Positions 18,013 to 26,396 of a stretch of DNA of 64,000 nucleotides are shown piece by piece (within the stretch, counting starts at the first letter, position 1; every line of letters begins with the position of its first letter). A program made the translations under genes and the position numbers. The notes beneath the pieces are model-generated. The model searched no databases. It saw only the letters and a list, made by a program, of their open reading frames with translations, and was not told the origin of the DNA. Origin of the DNA: Rikenellaceae bacterium. GTDB lineage: Bacteria > Bacteroidota > Bacteroidia > Bacteroidales > Rikenellaceae. The DNA lies in the NCBI GenBank assembly GCA_015059805.1, contig SUZO01000007.1, positions 1 to 64,000 of the forward strand, given 5' to 3'.

Positions 18013-19428
18013 CTATAACTTGATTCTTTCCAGTTTTACGACATTTTCAACATGGTGAGTATGTGGGAACATATCCACTGGTTGCACGGAAATTATGCGA
18101 TACATGCCGCTCATAAGGGCAAGGTCGCGTGCTTGAGTCGCAGGGTTGCAGCTCACATAGACAATACGTCTTGGAGCAGCGTTAAGGATAACATCAATAA
18201 CTGGCTCGTCAACACCTGCGCGTGGTGGGTCAAGGATAATGACATCGGGGCGACCATTGCGGGCAATGAACTCATTATCAAGCACCTTCTTCATATCGCC
18301 AGCGTAGAAAACAGTATTATCAATGCCATTGATTGCAGAATTTACCTTTGCATCCTCAATAGCCTCTGGAACGTACTCAATACCAACGACTTTTTTGCAC
18401 TGACGGGCGCAGAAGTTAGCGATAGTGCCCGTACCTGTATAGAGGTCGTAGAGAATATCATCCGCCTCAAGAGCGGCAGCTTCGCGTGTTACCTTATATA
18501 GCTCGTACGCCTGCTCGGAGTTGGTCTGGTAGAACGACTTTGGACCCACCTTGAACTTTAGATTCTCCATACTCTCAAAGATATGGTCCTTACCTGCGTA
18601 GCAGATAGGGGTCTGGTCAGTGAGCGAGTCGTTCCACTTCTCGTTGACAAAGTAGATAAGCGAGGTAATCTCTGGGAAGCGCTCCTTAACAGCATCAAGT
18701 AGGGCAGTGATGCGTGGTTGGTCGTTAGAGTTAAAAATTACTGAGAGCATAATCTCGCCCGTAGAGGCTGTGCGGATGATAATTCCTCGCATAAGCCCCT
18801 GATGTTCACGTGCATTGTGGAAAGAGTAGCCGTTATCAATGCAGTATTGCTTGATAAAGTCGCGGATAGCATTGCTCGGCTCAGCCTGAAGGTGACACTT
18901 ATTTATGTCAAGCACCTTATCAAACATATTTGGCACGTGGAAGCCCAGTGCTGGCGCAGCCGCAATATTTCCACCCGCAGCAATCTCCTCATAAGTGAGC
19001 CAACGACGGTCTGCAAAGGTAAACTCAAGCTTGTTGCGGTAGTAGAGCTGCTTTGCCGAGCCTAAACAAGGCTTAACCTCTGGAATGTCGAGCTTGCCGA
19101 TGCGCACAAGCTGGTCGCGCACCTGAGCGGTCTTAAACTTGAGCTGCTCCTCGTATGGCAGATTCTGCCACTTACAACCACCACAGACGCCAAAGTGCTC
19201 GCAAGTAGGCTCTTGTCGCACCTCTGAACGCTTTACGAAGTTTACAACTGTACCCTCCATAAAACGGCGCTTCTTAGCCTTTATCTGCACATCTACAACA
19301 TCTCCAGGAACGGTCATCGGCACAAACACTACCATACCGTCATAGTGACCCATAGCCTTGCCCTCAGCCGCAAGGGTTGTTATCTCAAGCCCCTCAATAA
19401 AGGGTAACTGACCTCTCTTTCTTGCCAT
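18013..19428 (-). CDS. rlmD: 23S rRNA (uracil-C5)-methyltransferase (RumA/RlmD family)
   Basis: TRAM-like N-terminus, CEHFGVCGGCKWQNL cluster, DLYTGTGTIANF, DPPRAGV, VYVSCNPATQARDL. Confidence 0.9.
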   Translation of the reverse strand: MARKRGQLPFIEGLEITTLAAEGKAMGHYDGMVVFVPMTVPGDVVDVQIKAKKRRFMEGTVVNFVKRSEVRQEPTCEHFGVCGGCKWQNLPYEEQLKFKTAQVRDQLVRIGKLDIPEVKPCLGSAKQLYYRNKLEFTFADRRWLTYEEIAAGGNIAAAPALGFHVPNMFDKVLDINKCHLQAEPSNAIRDFIKQYCIDNGYSFHNAREHQGLMRGIIIRTASTGEIMLSVIFNSNDQPRITALLDAVKERFPEITSLIYFVNEKWNDSLTDQTPICYAGKDHIFESMENLKFKVGPKSFYQTNSEQAYELYKVTREAAALEADDILYDLYTGTGTIANFCARQCKKVVGIEYVPEAIEDAKVNSAINGIDNTVFYAGDMKKVLDNEFIARNGRPDVIILDPPRAGVDEPVIDVILNAAPRRIVYVSCNPATQARDLALMSGMYRIISVQPVDMFPHTHHVENVVKLERIKL

Positions 19429-19446
19429 ACATATATTATTTGTCCG

Positions 19447-19454
19447 CAAAGATA
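19447..19454 (-). promoter_or_regulatory. Bacteroidetes -7 box (TATCTTTG) upstream of rlmD
   Basis: TAnnTTTG match about 20 bp upstream of the start codon. Confidence 0.55.
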
Positions 19455-19621
19455 ATAATTTTTTTGCTATTAGCTATTAGCCATTTGCTTTTAGCTGTTT
19501 TTTGCGTTATAAAAAGACGACATAGGCAACTCCGATTAAAGAGCACACAACAAGTATTGTGTTAGGTTTGTGGATATACTCATTTTATCGTTAGCAACGC
19601 AGTTGCGCCACAAACAAAAAA

Positions 19622-19647
19622 AGACGACCACATTTCTGCAGTCGTCT
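19622..19647 (-). terminator. Terminator immediately after tRNA-Lys
   Basis: AGACGAC/GTCGTCT stem followed by T-run on the minus strand. Confidence 0.75.
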
Positions 19648-19722
19648 GGTGAACTCGCTGGGGCTCGAACCCAGGACCCCAACATTAAAAGTGTTGTGCT
19701 CTACCTGCTGAGCTACGAATTC
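19647..19722 (-). tRNA. tRNA-Lys (anticodon TTT), CCA encoded
   Basis: Minus strand GAATTCGTAGCTCAGCAGGTAGAGCACAACACTTTTAATGTTGGGGTCCTGGGTTCGAGCCCCAGCGAGTTCACCA; acceptor, D, anticodon and T arms all fold. Confidence 0.95.
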
Positions 19723-19825
19723 ATCGCACCAAATCACTTTTTGGTGGTGCAAAGGTATAACAATTTTCTTAATTGCCAAAATAATTTGCGAAATTTTACC
19801 AAAAAGTGTCATGTTGGGTGAATCA

Positions 19826-19857
19826 AAAACGGCGAACAGGTATCTGCTCGCCGTTTT
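19826..19857 (-). terminator. Terminator downstream of the SusG-like gene
   Basis: 14-bp stem AAAACGGCGAACAG/CTGCTCGCCGTTTT with one mismatch and GTAT loop. Confidence 0.8.
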
Positions 19858-19874
19858 GGTGTCTTATGTAGCCG

Positions 19875-22472
19875 TTACTCCTTAACAAGGACGATATAGT
19901 CGCCAGCTGCAAGGGTAGTGCTGAATGTCGCTGCGTTAAGCTCTACAGCCGCGTCGGTAATAAGGTTCTTCCAAGTGCCCTGAACAGGAACATTGCAAGT
20001 TGCGTTGCTTGGGCTATTTGTGAAGTTTGCCATAACGATAACGCTACCAGCAGTTGTGCTGTAAACAAGGGTCTTGGCAGCCATATTTGCGTCGCCAACC
20101 TTCCAAGTGTCAATAGCAGGCTTGCCATCAAAGCCGTACATTGCAGGGTGTGTAGTGCGGAATGTGATACACTTGCTCACTGCATCGTAGATAGCCTTGC
20201 GCTCAGCAATCTGCATATACTCCCAGTGTGAAGGCTTTGGCTCAACCTTCTGGCCGTCATCAGAGCCGATAGTAATATCGTAACCCATCTCGCCAAACTG
20301 CCACATCATCTTTGGATATGGAGAGAGGAAGTGAAGTGCGTAAGCAGCCTGAATGTGCTTTGAGATACGCTTCCAGTCGCTCTTAACGTAAGTCTGACCG
20401 TATGCAACAGCCTTATAAGCCACGCGCTCCTCGTCGTGGTCCTCAATGTTACCTACACGACCGAATGCAACAGCGCCGCTGAAGTCACTCTTGCCTCCAC
20501 CTGTCCAGCCCATAACTGTCTCTGAATATTGGCTAACAGCCTTACGCCACAGAAGGATGCCCTTGTATGCTGCAAGCTCCTCCTCCTCTTGATAGTCAGA
20601 AAGGTGCTCAAGGATGATATATGCGTCGTTCTCAACCTCGCGGATAGCGTCTGCATAATCCTTGATAATAGCGATACGAGATGCGTCATACTGGTTCCAA
20701 GTGCCTACATTGCTACCAGAGTTCTTCTGTGTAAGACCCTTTGAAAGGTCAAAGCGGTAACCGTCAATATTGTACTCTGCAAGCCAGTACTGGAGCATAG
20801 TCTTGAAGTACTCGCGAGTCTTTGCGTACTCGTGGTTGAAGTCGTGGAATACATTGAATGGGTGGCGAGCAACCTTGTTGAAGAATGGGTTGCTATTTGA
20901 TGCCTGACCATCGCTGTCGCACCACATCTTCATCCAAGGGTGAAGACCTGTAGCGTGGTTGATAACGATATCTACGATAACTGCAATACCGCGCTTGTGG
21001 CACTCGTCAATAAAGGTCTTATAGTCCTCTACAGTACCGTAAGCCTTATCAGCAGCGAAGTAGAAGCAAGGGTTATATCCCCAACTGTTATTGCCATCAA
21101 ACTCCTGAATTGGCATAAGCTCAATAGCGTTGATACCAAGTGCCTGGAGGTGGTCAAGCTTTGCAAGAGCAGCCTTAACAGTTCCCTCTGGAGTAAAGTC
21201 GCGGAAGAGAAGCTCATAGATAGCAAGGCTATTCTGCTTAGGACGCTGGAAATCTGTAACCTGCCAGCTATAAGTTGCAGGTGTAGTAGCAAATACAGAT
21301 ACTACATCATTTGTCTTATCAGCAGGGTAAGGGCGAAGATTTGGATAGACTGTAGCGGTGATGTACTTATCGTTCCAAGGGTCAAGAATCTTCTTTCCGT
21401 ATGGGTCAGCGCACTTGATGGTCTTGTCTACAAGGAACTGATATGCAACCTCTGTATTTGGAGCAAGACCCTCAATAGTTGTCCAGAAGTAGTCACCATC
21501 CTTCTTCATCATATACTGGTTAGATGGCGCAAAGTCGTTGAAATCACCAAGTAGAACAACCTGCTCCTTACCTGGGGCATAGAGAACAACGGTTGCTGTG
21601 CTGCCACTTACAGTGACACCATCAGTTACGCCTGCGGGGCGAGCCTCTGTTGGTGTTGTGCCGAGGACAGTTGCAAATACGGTCTCCTCTACAGTCTTTG
21701 TGCCATTTGAAGCCTCAGCCTTGAATACTACATCCTCAGTAGCGGTTGCGGTGTATACCCACTTAAGGTCCTGACCCTCAGATGTTGCAACAACCTGGTC
21801 GTTCTTGTAGAGGTTTACTGTTGTAGCATCCTTAGCCGCTACTGAAACGGTATAGTTGCCATTAAGGTCAAGGATAGAGCGATTTGCAGGTGAGATAATC
21901 TTTACAGCAAGACCTGGCTCAGAGAGCTTTACAAAAATATCGCTACCGTTATCCTTCATCTCCTTTGTGCCATCAGCAGAGCGGAAGACGAAGGCAAGGT
22001 CGGTAATCTTCTCCGAGGCAGGGATGCCATAGAATGCACGTGGACCACCCTTGATAACGAGCTTGTGTACATTATTCTTAACCTTTGTAAGGCGGCAAGA
22101 TGGGTCATTTACAGCCCAGTCAAACTTTACATACTTCCAGTCAGCTGTTGTGGCGCTTGCAGATGTAAGCACACCAGTGTGGGCGTAAATCTGACCAGTA
22201 AAGCCATCAAGAGCAGTGCCCTCAGTGTTGATATAGACAATCACATCTGTTGTCATATCAGCAGTGACAAATGTAGGATCAGTAGAGATAAATGGATACT
22301 CCTCCTCACCTGGAGTAGGGGTTGGGTCTGGTTCTGGATCTGGATTTGGTTTGTCAGGCTCCTCTTGACCTCCCTGAGGAACTCGGTTGTCTGCTAAATC
22401 ACCACCACCCACGCAAGAGCCGAGGATGAATGCTGAAAGTAGCATCACGATTAGAAGATTAAGTTTTTTCAT
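19875..22472 (-). CDS. SusG-like GH13 alpha-amylase lipoprotein with N-terminal starch-binding/CBM48-like modules
   Basis: Lipobox ILGSCVG; CBM48-like VVLLGDFNDFAPSNQYMMKKDGDYFW; GH13 motifs DIVINHATG, YRFDLSKG, VGNIEDHDEER. Confidence 0.88.
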   Translation of the reverse strand: MKKLNLLIVMLLSAFILGSCVGGGDLADNRVPQGGQEEPDKPNPDPEPDPTPTPGEEEYPFISTDPTFVTADMTTDVIVYINTEGTALDGFTGQIYAHTGVLTSASATTADWKYVKFDWAVNDPSCRLTKVKNNVHKLVIKGGPRAFYGIPASEKITDLAFVFRSADGTKEMKDNGSDIFVKLSEPGLAVKIISPANRSILDLNGNYTVSVAAKDATTVNLYKNDQVVATSEGQDLKWVYTATATEDVVFKAEASNGTKTVEETVFATVLGTTPTEARPAGVTDGVTVSGSTATVVLYAPGKEQVVLLGDFNDFAPSNQYMMKKDGDYFWTTIEGLAPNTEVAYQFLVDKTIKCADPYGKKILDPWNDKYITATVYPNLRPYPADKTNDVVSVFATTPATYSWQVTDFQRPKQNSLAIYELLFRDFTPEGTVKAALAKLDHLQALGINAIELMPIQEFDGNNSWGYNPCFYFAADKAYGTVEDYKTFIDECHKRGIAVIVDIVINHATGLHPWMKMWCDSDGQASNSNPFFNKVARHPFNVFHDFNHEYAKTREYFKTMLQYWLAEYNIDGYRFDLSKGLTQKNSGSNVGTWNQYDASRIAIIKDYADAIREVENDAYIILEHLSDYQEEEELAAYKGILLWRKAVSQYSETVMGWTGGGKSDFSGAVAFGRVGNIEDHDEERVAYKAVAYGQTYVKSDWKRISKHIQAAYALHFLSPYPKMMWQFGEMGYDITIGSDDGQKVEPKPSHWEYMQIAERKAIYDAVSKCITFRTTHPAMYGFDGKPAIDTWKVGDANMAAKTLVYSTTAGSVIVMANFTNSPSNATCNVPVQGTWKNLITDAAVELNAATFSTTLAAGDYIVLVKE

Positions 22473-22612
22473 AAATCTATTTAATTAGTTGATTTGTTAG
22501 TAAATACATTTATATTGTGCAAATTTTATTAAAATTGGCGTTTTCAGAAAATCTTACACTCCGAGTGGCTCAATAATCTATATGAAATGTATAAAAATAG
22601 GTGTGAATGGAT
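22473..22612 (-). promoter_or_regulatory. Promoter region of the SusG-like gene with upstream element shared with the MFS-susCD promoter
   Basis: Minus strand CCATTCACACCTATTTTTATACATTTCATATAGATTATTGAGCCACTCG matches the 24913-24964 element; same 109-bp distance to the ATG. Confidence 0.7.
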
Positions 22613-22621
22613 AGTAAAAAA

Positions 22622-22636
22622 GCGGCAAATTGCCGC
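22622..22636 (-). terminator. Terminator of the two-component operon
   Basis: GCGGC-aattt-GCCGC followed by T6 on the minus strand. Confidence 0.6.
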
Positions 22637-22651
22637 CTTGTAGTTCTGAAT

Positions 22652-23431
22652 TTATAAACCCTGTTGTTCGCCACTCTCTAGCCATGTTAAAAAGTCGGCG
22701 GTCTTGCTGCGAGAGACAAAAGAGTCTATATCGCTTGCTGGTTTTAGGGTTAATTTAATTCTATTGCCAAGTCGTTTTGCGACATTTCCGACAGCCTTAT
22801 CCGAAACTATGCAACTGCGTGAGATTCTGAAAAAGTTTGCTGGATTAAGCTCTTTGCTTATGGTGTCAAGTGAGATATCCATCAGATATTTCTCGCCAGC
22901 AAGAGTCATCAGATATGTGCAGCCATCCTCAGAGTAGAAGTAGGCTATATTAACTGTCTCTACCATCACAATCTTGTCGTTGTAGCGCAATAGATAGCGT
23001 TGCTTATATCGGCGAGACTCTGAGGATATAGCGCCCCTGAGGGCATCAATGTCGATACTCTCTGCATTTCTGATTTTGCGAGATTTACAACGCTCAAGAG
23101 CCCTGGCAAGGTCTGCAACACTGACGGGCTTAAGAAGGTAGTCAATAGAGTTTACCTCAAAAGCCTTGATAGCGTAGTTATTGTAGGCTGTAACGATAAT
23201 AACTGGACAGTTGATTTTGATGCGCTCAAAGATGTCAAAGCACTTGCCATCCGAGAGCTCAACGTCCATAAATATCACATCTGGATAGCTGTCAGTAGTC
23301 TGAAGCCACTGCACACTCTTATCTACACTATCCAGCACGCCACTGATGCGAATGTCGTCAAAATTTGTAGTTAAAGATCTTACCAGCGCCTGTTGTGCAA
23401 CAAGTTCATCTTCTATAATTAGTACATTCAT
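22652..23431 (-). CDS. LytTR-family response regulator
   Basis: Receiver domain (NVLIIEDELVAQQALVR, DVIFMDVELSDG, KPVSVADL) plus LytTR DNA-binding domain (NFFRISRSCIVS). Confidence 0.92.
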   Translation of the reverse strand: MNVLIIEDELVAQQALVRSLTTNFDDIRISGVLDSVDKSVQWLQTTDSYPDVIFMDVELSDGKCFDIFERIKINCPVIIVTAYNNYAIKAFEVNSIDYLLKPVSVADLARALERCKSRKIRNAESIDIDALRGAISSESRRYKQRYLLRYNDKIVMVETVNIAYFYSEDGCTYLMTLAGEKYLMDISLDTISKELNPANFFRISRSCIVSDKAVGNVAKRLGNRIKLTLKPASDIDSFVSRSKTADFLTWLESGEQQGL

Positions 23432-23439
23432 AGGTTGGT

Positions 23440-24816
23440 TTATATTAAAGGTAGTTTTACTTCAAATGTGCTCTCAGTTTTGTTAATTACAATATCCTGC
23501 CCAATAGCGCCCATATACTGCTTAGAGATATTTTTTAGTCCAACTTTGGTACTCTCTGAGCTGGAGCTCTTAGGTTGGAAATTATTGCGTACAACAATAT
23601 ACTCGCCCTCTGTTGCAATCGTGATATGTAGTGGTTGCTCTGCGCGGACAATATTGTGCTTAAAAGCATTCTCAATAAGTACCTGAAGGCTGCACTGCAC
23701 AACGTAGCGACTCTTGGCTTTGTCGTCAATCCTCTTCTCTACAGTAAAACCATAAGGAAAGCGTACCTTAAGTAGGTCTGTATATTGATCTATAAAGCTC
23801 AACTCCTCACTTAGTAGCACTAAATGTTCATTCTCGTTTTGTAACATATAGCGATATAGTGCTGCGAGTTTTCGAACATACTCTGAGGCGTCTTCTGTTC
23901 TCTGCTCTTCTATAAGTCCATTAAGAATGTTTAGTGAGTTGAAGAGGAAGTGTGGATTTACCTGCTGCTTGAGGATGTTATACTGAAATTGTGCCAAACG
24001 GCGCTTCTCTTGCTCATTCTCTATGCGATTACGTGTCTGATAGACGTAAGAAATTAGCATCATTGCCACGTAGATGATAAGGCTGGCGATGATTGCGACG
24101 GAGAATATCTGAATAAATGTAATGTCCTTAAATGGATGCTCAGTGCCAAATGGAAGGTCATAGCCGATGACAAGAGTTGTGATAAAGGCGATGATAACTG
24201 TCTCAGATACAATACCGACAATATAACCTAATGGGGTAGAGAACCATGAGTAACGATGGCTGACAATGGTATAGATGATATTGCAGCATATTAAGATAAT
24301 TATGGCAAGAGAGTTGCTCAGTAATAACCTTATTGAGATATTTACCGCCTCCTCGGAGAGCATATTTCCGAAGATTTGTGAATAGACAATTCGGATAAGC
24401 AACAACACCCCCAAAATGAGTATCATTGGTAGTAGTTGTGGCACCCAAATCCTATTGTGAGCGCTCCCCCCCCCGATAGCATTGAGCAGTAATAACAATC
24501 CGAAACCTATAATTTCAGTTGTGACAAAGGAGGTGACAGCATGAAGTACTGGCGTGGGAATTATCCGAGCAAGAAGCTCAGCACCGTACGTTCCAATTAC
24601 AAAACCAAAGATATTTCCAGCAATAACACACGCTGCTACCACACCTAAGCCCTGACCTTTGCGAATTGCGATAATGGCAATCATTGAGACTGTAGCTACT
24701 GTAAGCAGTAGCTCATCAGTAATGTTGAGAAAACCGCAAAGTAATACAATAACTGCGTGGATGAGTGCAAATATGTGAATTATATTTGAATATCGAGGAC
24801 TCTTCATAGTTATCAT
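23440..24816 (-). CDS. LytS-like membrane sensor histidine kinase
   Basis: Multiple TM segments then LKQQVNPHFLFNSLNILNGLI and VQCSLQVLIENAFKHNI (His_kinase PF06580 type). Confidence 0.92.
   Translation of the reverse strand: MITMKSPRYSNIIHIFALIHAVIVLLCGFLNITDELLLTVATVSMIAIIAIRKGQGLGVVAACVIAGNIFGFVIGTYGAELLARIIPTPVLHAVTSFVTTEIIGFGLLLLLNAIGGGSAHNRIWVPQLLPMILILGVLLLIRIVYSQIFGNMLSEEAVNISIRLLLSNSLAIIILICCNIIYTIVSHRYSWFSTPLGYIVGIVSETVIIAFITTLVIGYDLPFGTEHPFKDITFIQIFSVAIIASLIIYVAMMLISYVYQTRNRIENEQEKRRLAQFQYNILKQQVNPHFLFNSLNILNGLIEEQRTEDASEYVRKLAALYRYMLQNENEHLVLLSEELSFIDQYTDLLKVRFPYGFTVEKRIDDKAKSRYVVQCSLQVLIENAFKHNIVRAEQPLHITIATEGEYIVVRNNFQPKSSSSESTKVGLKNISKQYMGAIGQDIVINKTESTFEVKLPLI
24466..24474. 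repeat. C9 tract (G9 in the coding strand) inside the histidine kinase CDS
   Basis: Encodes IGGGS as ATC GGG GGG GGG AGC. Confidence 0.95.
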
Positions 24817-24912
24817 TTCAAAAACAGTTCAAATTTAATACAAAATTATCAATTCAACAAACAATTTGTAAATATTTAATAAATGTACTATTACAAAATG
24901 TTGCAAATTGTC

Positions 24913-24964
24913 ATTCCATTCAACCCATTTTTTATACATTTCATACAGTAATTTTTACCACTCG
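24913..24964 (+). promoter_or_regulatory. Conserved upstream element of the sus operon (candidate LytTR operator)
   Basis: ATTCCATTCAACCCATTTTTTATACATTTCATACAGTAATTTTTACCACTCG; near match on the minus strand at 22562-22612. Confidence 0.7.
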
Positions 24965-25053
24965 CTGGGCAATGTTTTCTCGAAAAAAAAATATTTTCAA
25001 AATTTGTCTATTGACAACTGATAATTATAAAATTATTAAAATATTTTAATATT

Positions 25054-26361
25054 ATGCAATTAACTAAACCTAATCTCTCGTTTTGGCAGATATGGAATCT
25101 GAGTTTTGGATTCTTTGGAGTGCAGATTGCCTACGCTCTACAGAGTGCAAATATCAGTCGTATCTTCGCCACACTTGGGGCAGATCCTCACAGTTTGAGC
25201 TACTTCTGGATTCTCCCTCCGCTGATGGGAATGATTGTTCAGCCATTGGTCGGTACATGGAGTGACAAGACGTGGTGCAAGTGGGGTAGACGTAAGCCTT
25301 ACCTCTATGCTGGTGCTCTTGCAGCGGTGCTTGTTATGGTGCTCCTTCCAAATTCTGGCAGCTTTAACCTTACTGTGAAGGCTGCGATGTCATTCGGTCT
25401 GGTAATGCTTATGTTGCTTGACACCTCAATCAACATGGCAATGCAGCCATTTAAGATGATGGTGGGTGATATGGTAAACGAGGAGCAGAAGGCAACAGCC
25501 TACTCAGTTCAGAGTATGCTTTGCAATGCTGGCTCTCTTGTTGGTTACCTCTTCCCATACATCTTCACATGGTTGGGCATTAGCAATATCGCCCCTGAGG
25601 GTGTTATTCCAGACTCTGTGACCTACTCCTTCTATGCTGGTGCTGCAATTATGATTCTCTGCGTACTCTACACGGGCTTTACCGTTAAGGAGATGCCTCC
25701 ACAGGAGTATGCAAAGTTTCACAATATTACTGAGAGCGAGCAGAAGAGTGAGCAAAATCTTATTCAGCTCCTTATCCATGCACCAAAGGCATTCTGGCAG
25801 ATTGGTCTTGTGCAGTTCTTCTGTTGGTTTGCGTTCCTCTATATGTGGAATTACACAGCAGGCGCTATTGCTGACAATGTTTGGGAAACTACAGATGTAA
25901 CCTCTGAGGCTTATCAAGTAGCTGGTAACTGGGTCGGTGTACTCTTTGCGGTACAGGCTGTGGGTTCGGTACTGTGGGCAATGGTGTTGCCACTGTTCCG
26001 AAATATCAAGGTAGGCTACTCTCTGAGCCTTGTTTTGGGCGCTGTTGGCTTTATCTCTACCTATTTTATCCATGACCAATACCTGCTATTTATATCATTC
26101 ATACTTATCGGTTGCGGATGGGCGGCAATGCTTGCAATGCCATTTGCAATGCTGACCAACTCGCTCTCTGGTAGCTCTATGGGTGCGTACTTAGGTCTGT
26201 TTAACTGTACAATTTGCTTGCCACAGATTGTAGCCGCACTGCTTGGCGGTGTAATACTCTCTATGGTCGGCAGTAGCCAGATTATGATGCTCGTCGTAGC
26301 TGGTATATCACTCTTGTGTGGTGCAATTGCCGTTTTTAATATTAAAGAGAAAACAAAATAA
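25054..26361 (+). CDS. MFS transporter, SLC45/maltose-permease-like
   Basis: About 12 TM segments; FWQIWNLSFGFFGVQIAYALQSANISRIFATLGA; GTWSDKTWCKWGRRKPYL. Confidence 0.88.
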   Translation: MQLTKPNLSFWQIWNLSFGFFGVQIAYALQSANISRIFATLGADPHSLSYFWILPPLMGMIVQPLVGTWSDKTWCKWGRRKPYLYAGALAAVLVMVLLPNSGSFNLTVKAAMSFGLVMLMLLDTSINMAMQPFKMMVGDMVNEEQKATAYSVQSMLCNAGSLVGYLFPYIFTWLGISNIAPEGVIPDSVTYSFYAGAAIMILCVLYTGFTVKEMPPQEYAKFHNITESEQKSEQNLIQLLIHAPKAFWQIGLVQFFCWFAFLYMWNYTAGAIADNVWETTDVTSEAYQVAGNWVGVLFAVQAVGSVLWAMVLPLFRNIKVGYSLSLVLGAVGFISTYFIHDQYLLFISFILIGCGWAAMLAMPFAMLTNSLSGSSMGAYLGLFNCTICLPQIVAALLGGVILSMVGSSQIMMLVVAGISLLCGAIAVFNIKEKTK

Positions 26362-26396
26362 CACCAATACATTTTTATTTACTTAACACTATTTTT

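Noticed and set aside
18052-18501. Plus-strand ORF of 149 aa antisense to rlmD
   Set aside because: No domain or signal features; explained as a shadow frame of a well-supported conserved gene.
20940-21554. Plus-strand ORF of 204 aa antisense to the SusG-like gene
   Set aside because: Low-complexity, Cys/Leu/Ile-rich translation typical of antisense frames; the opposite strand encodes clear GH13 motifs.
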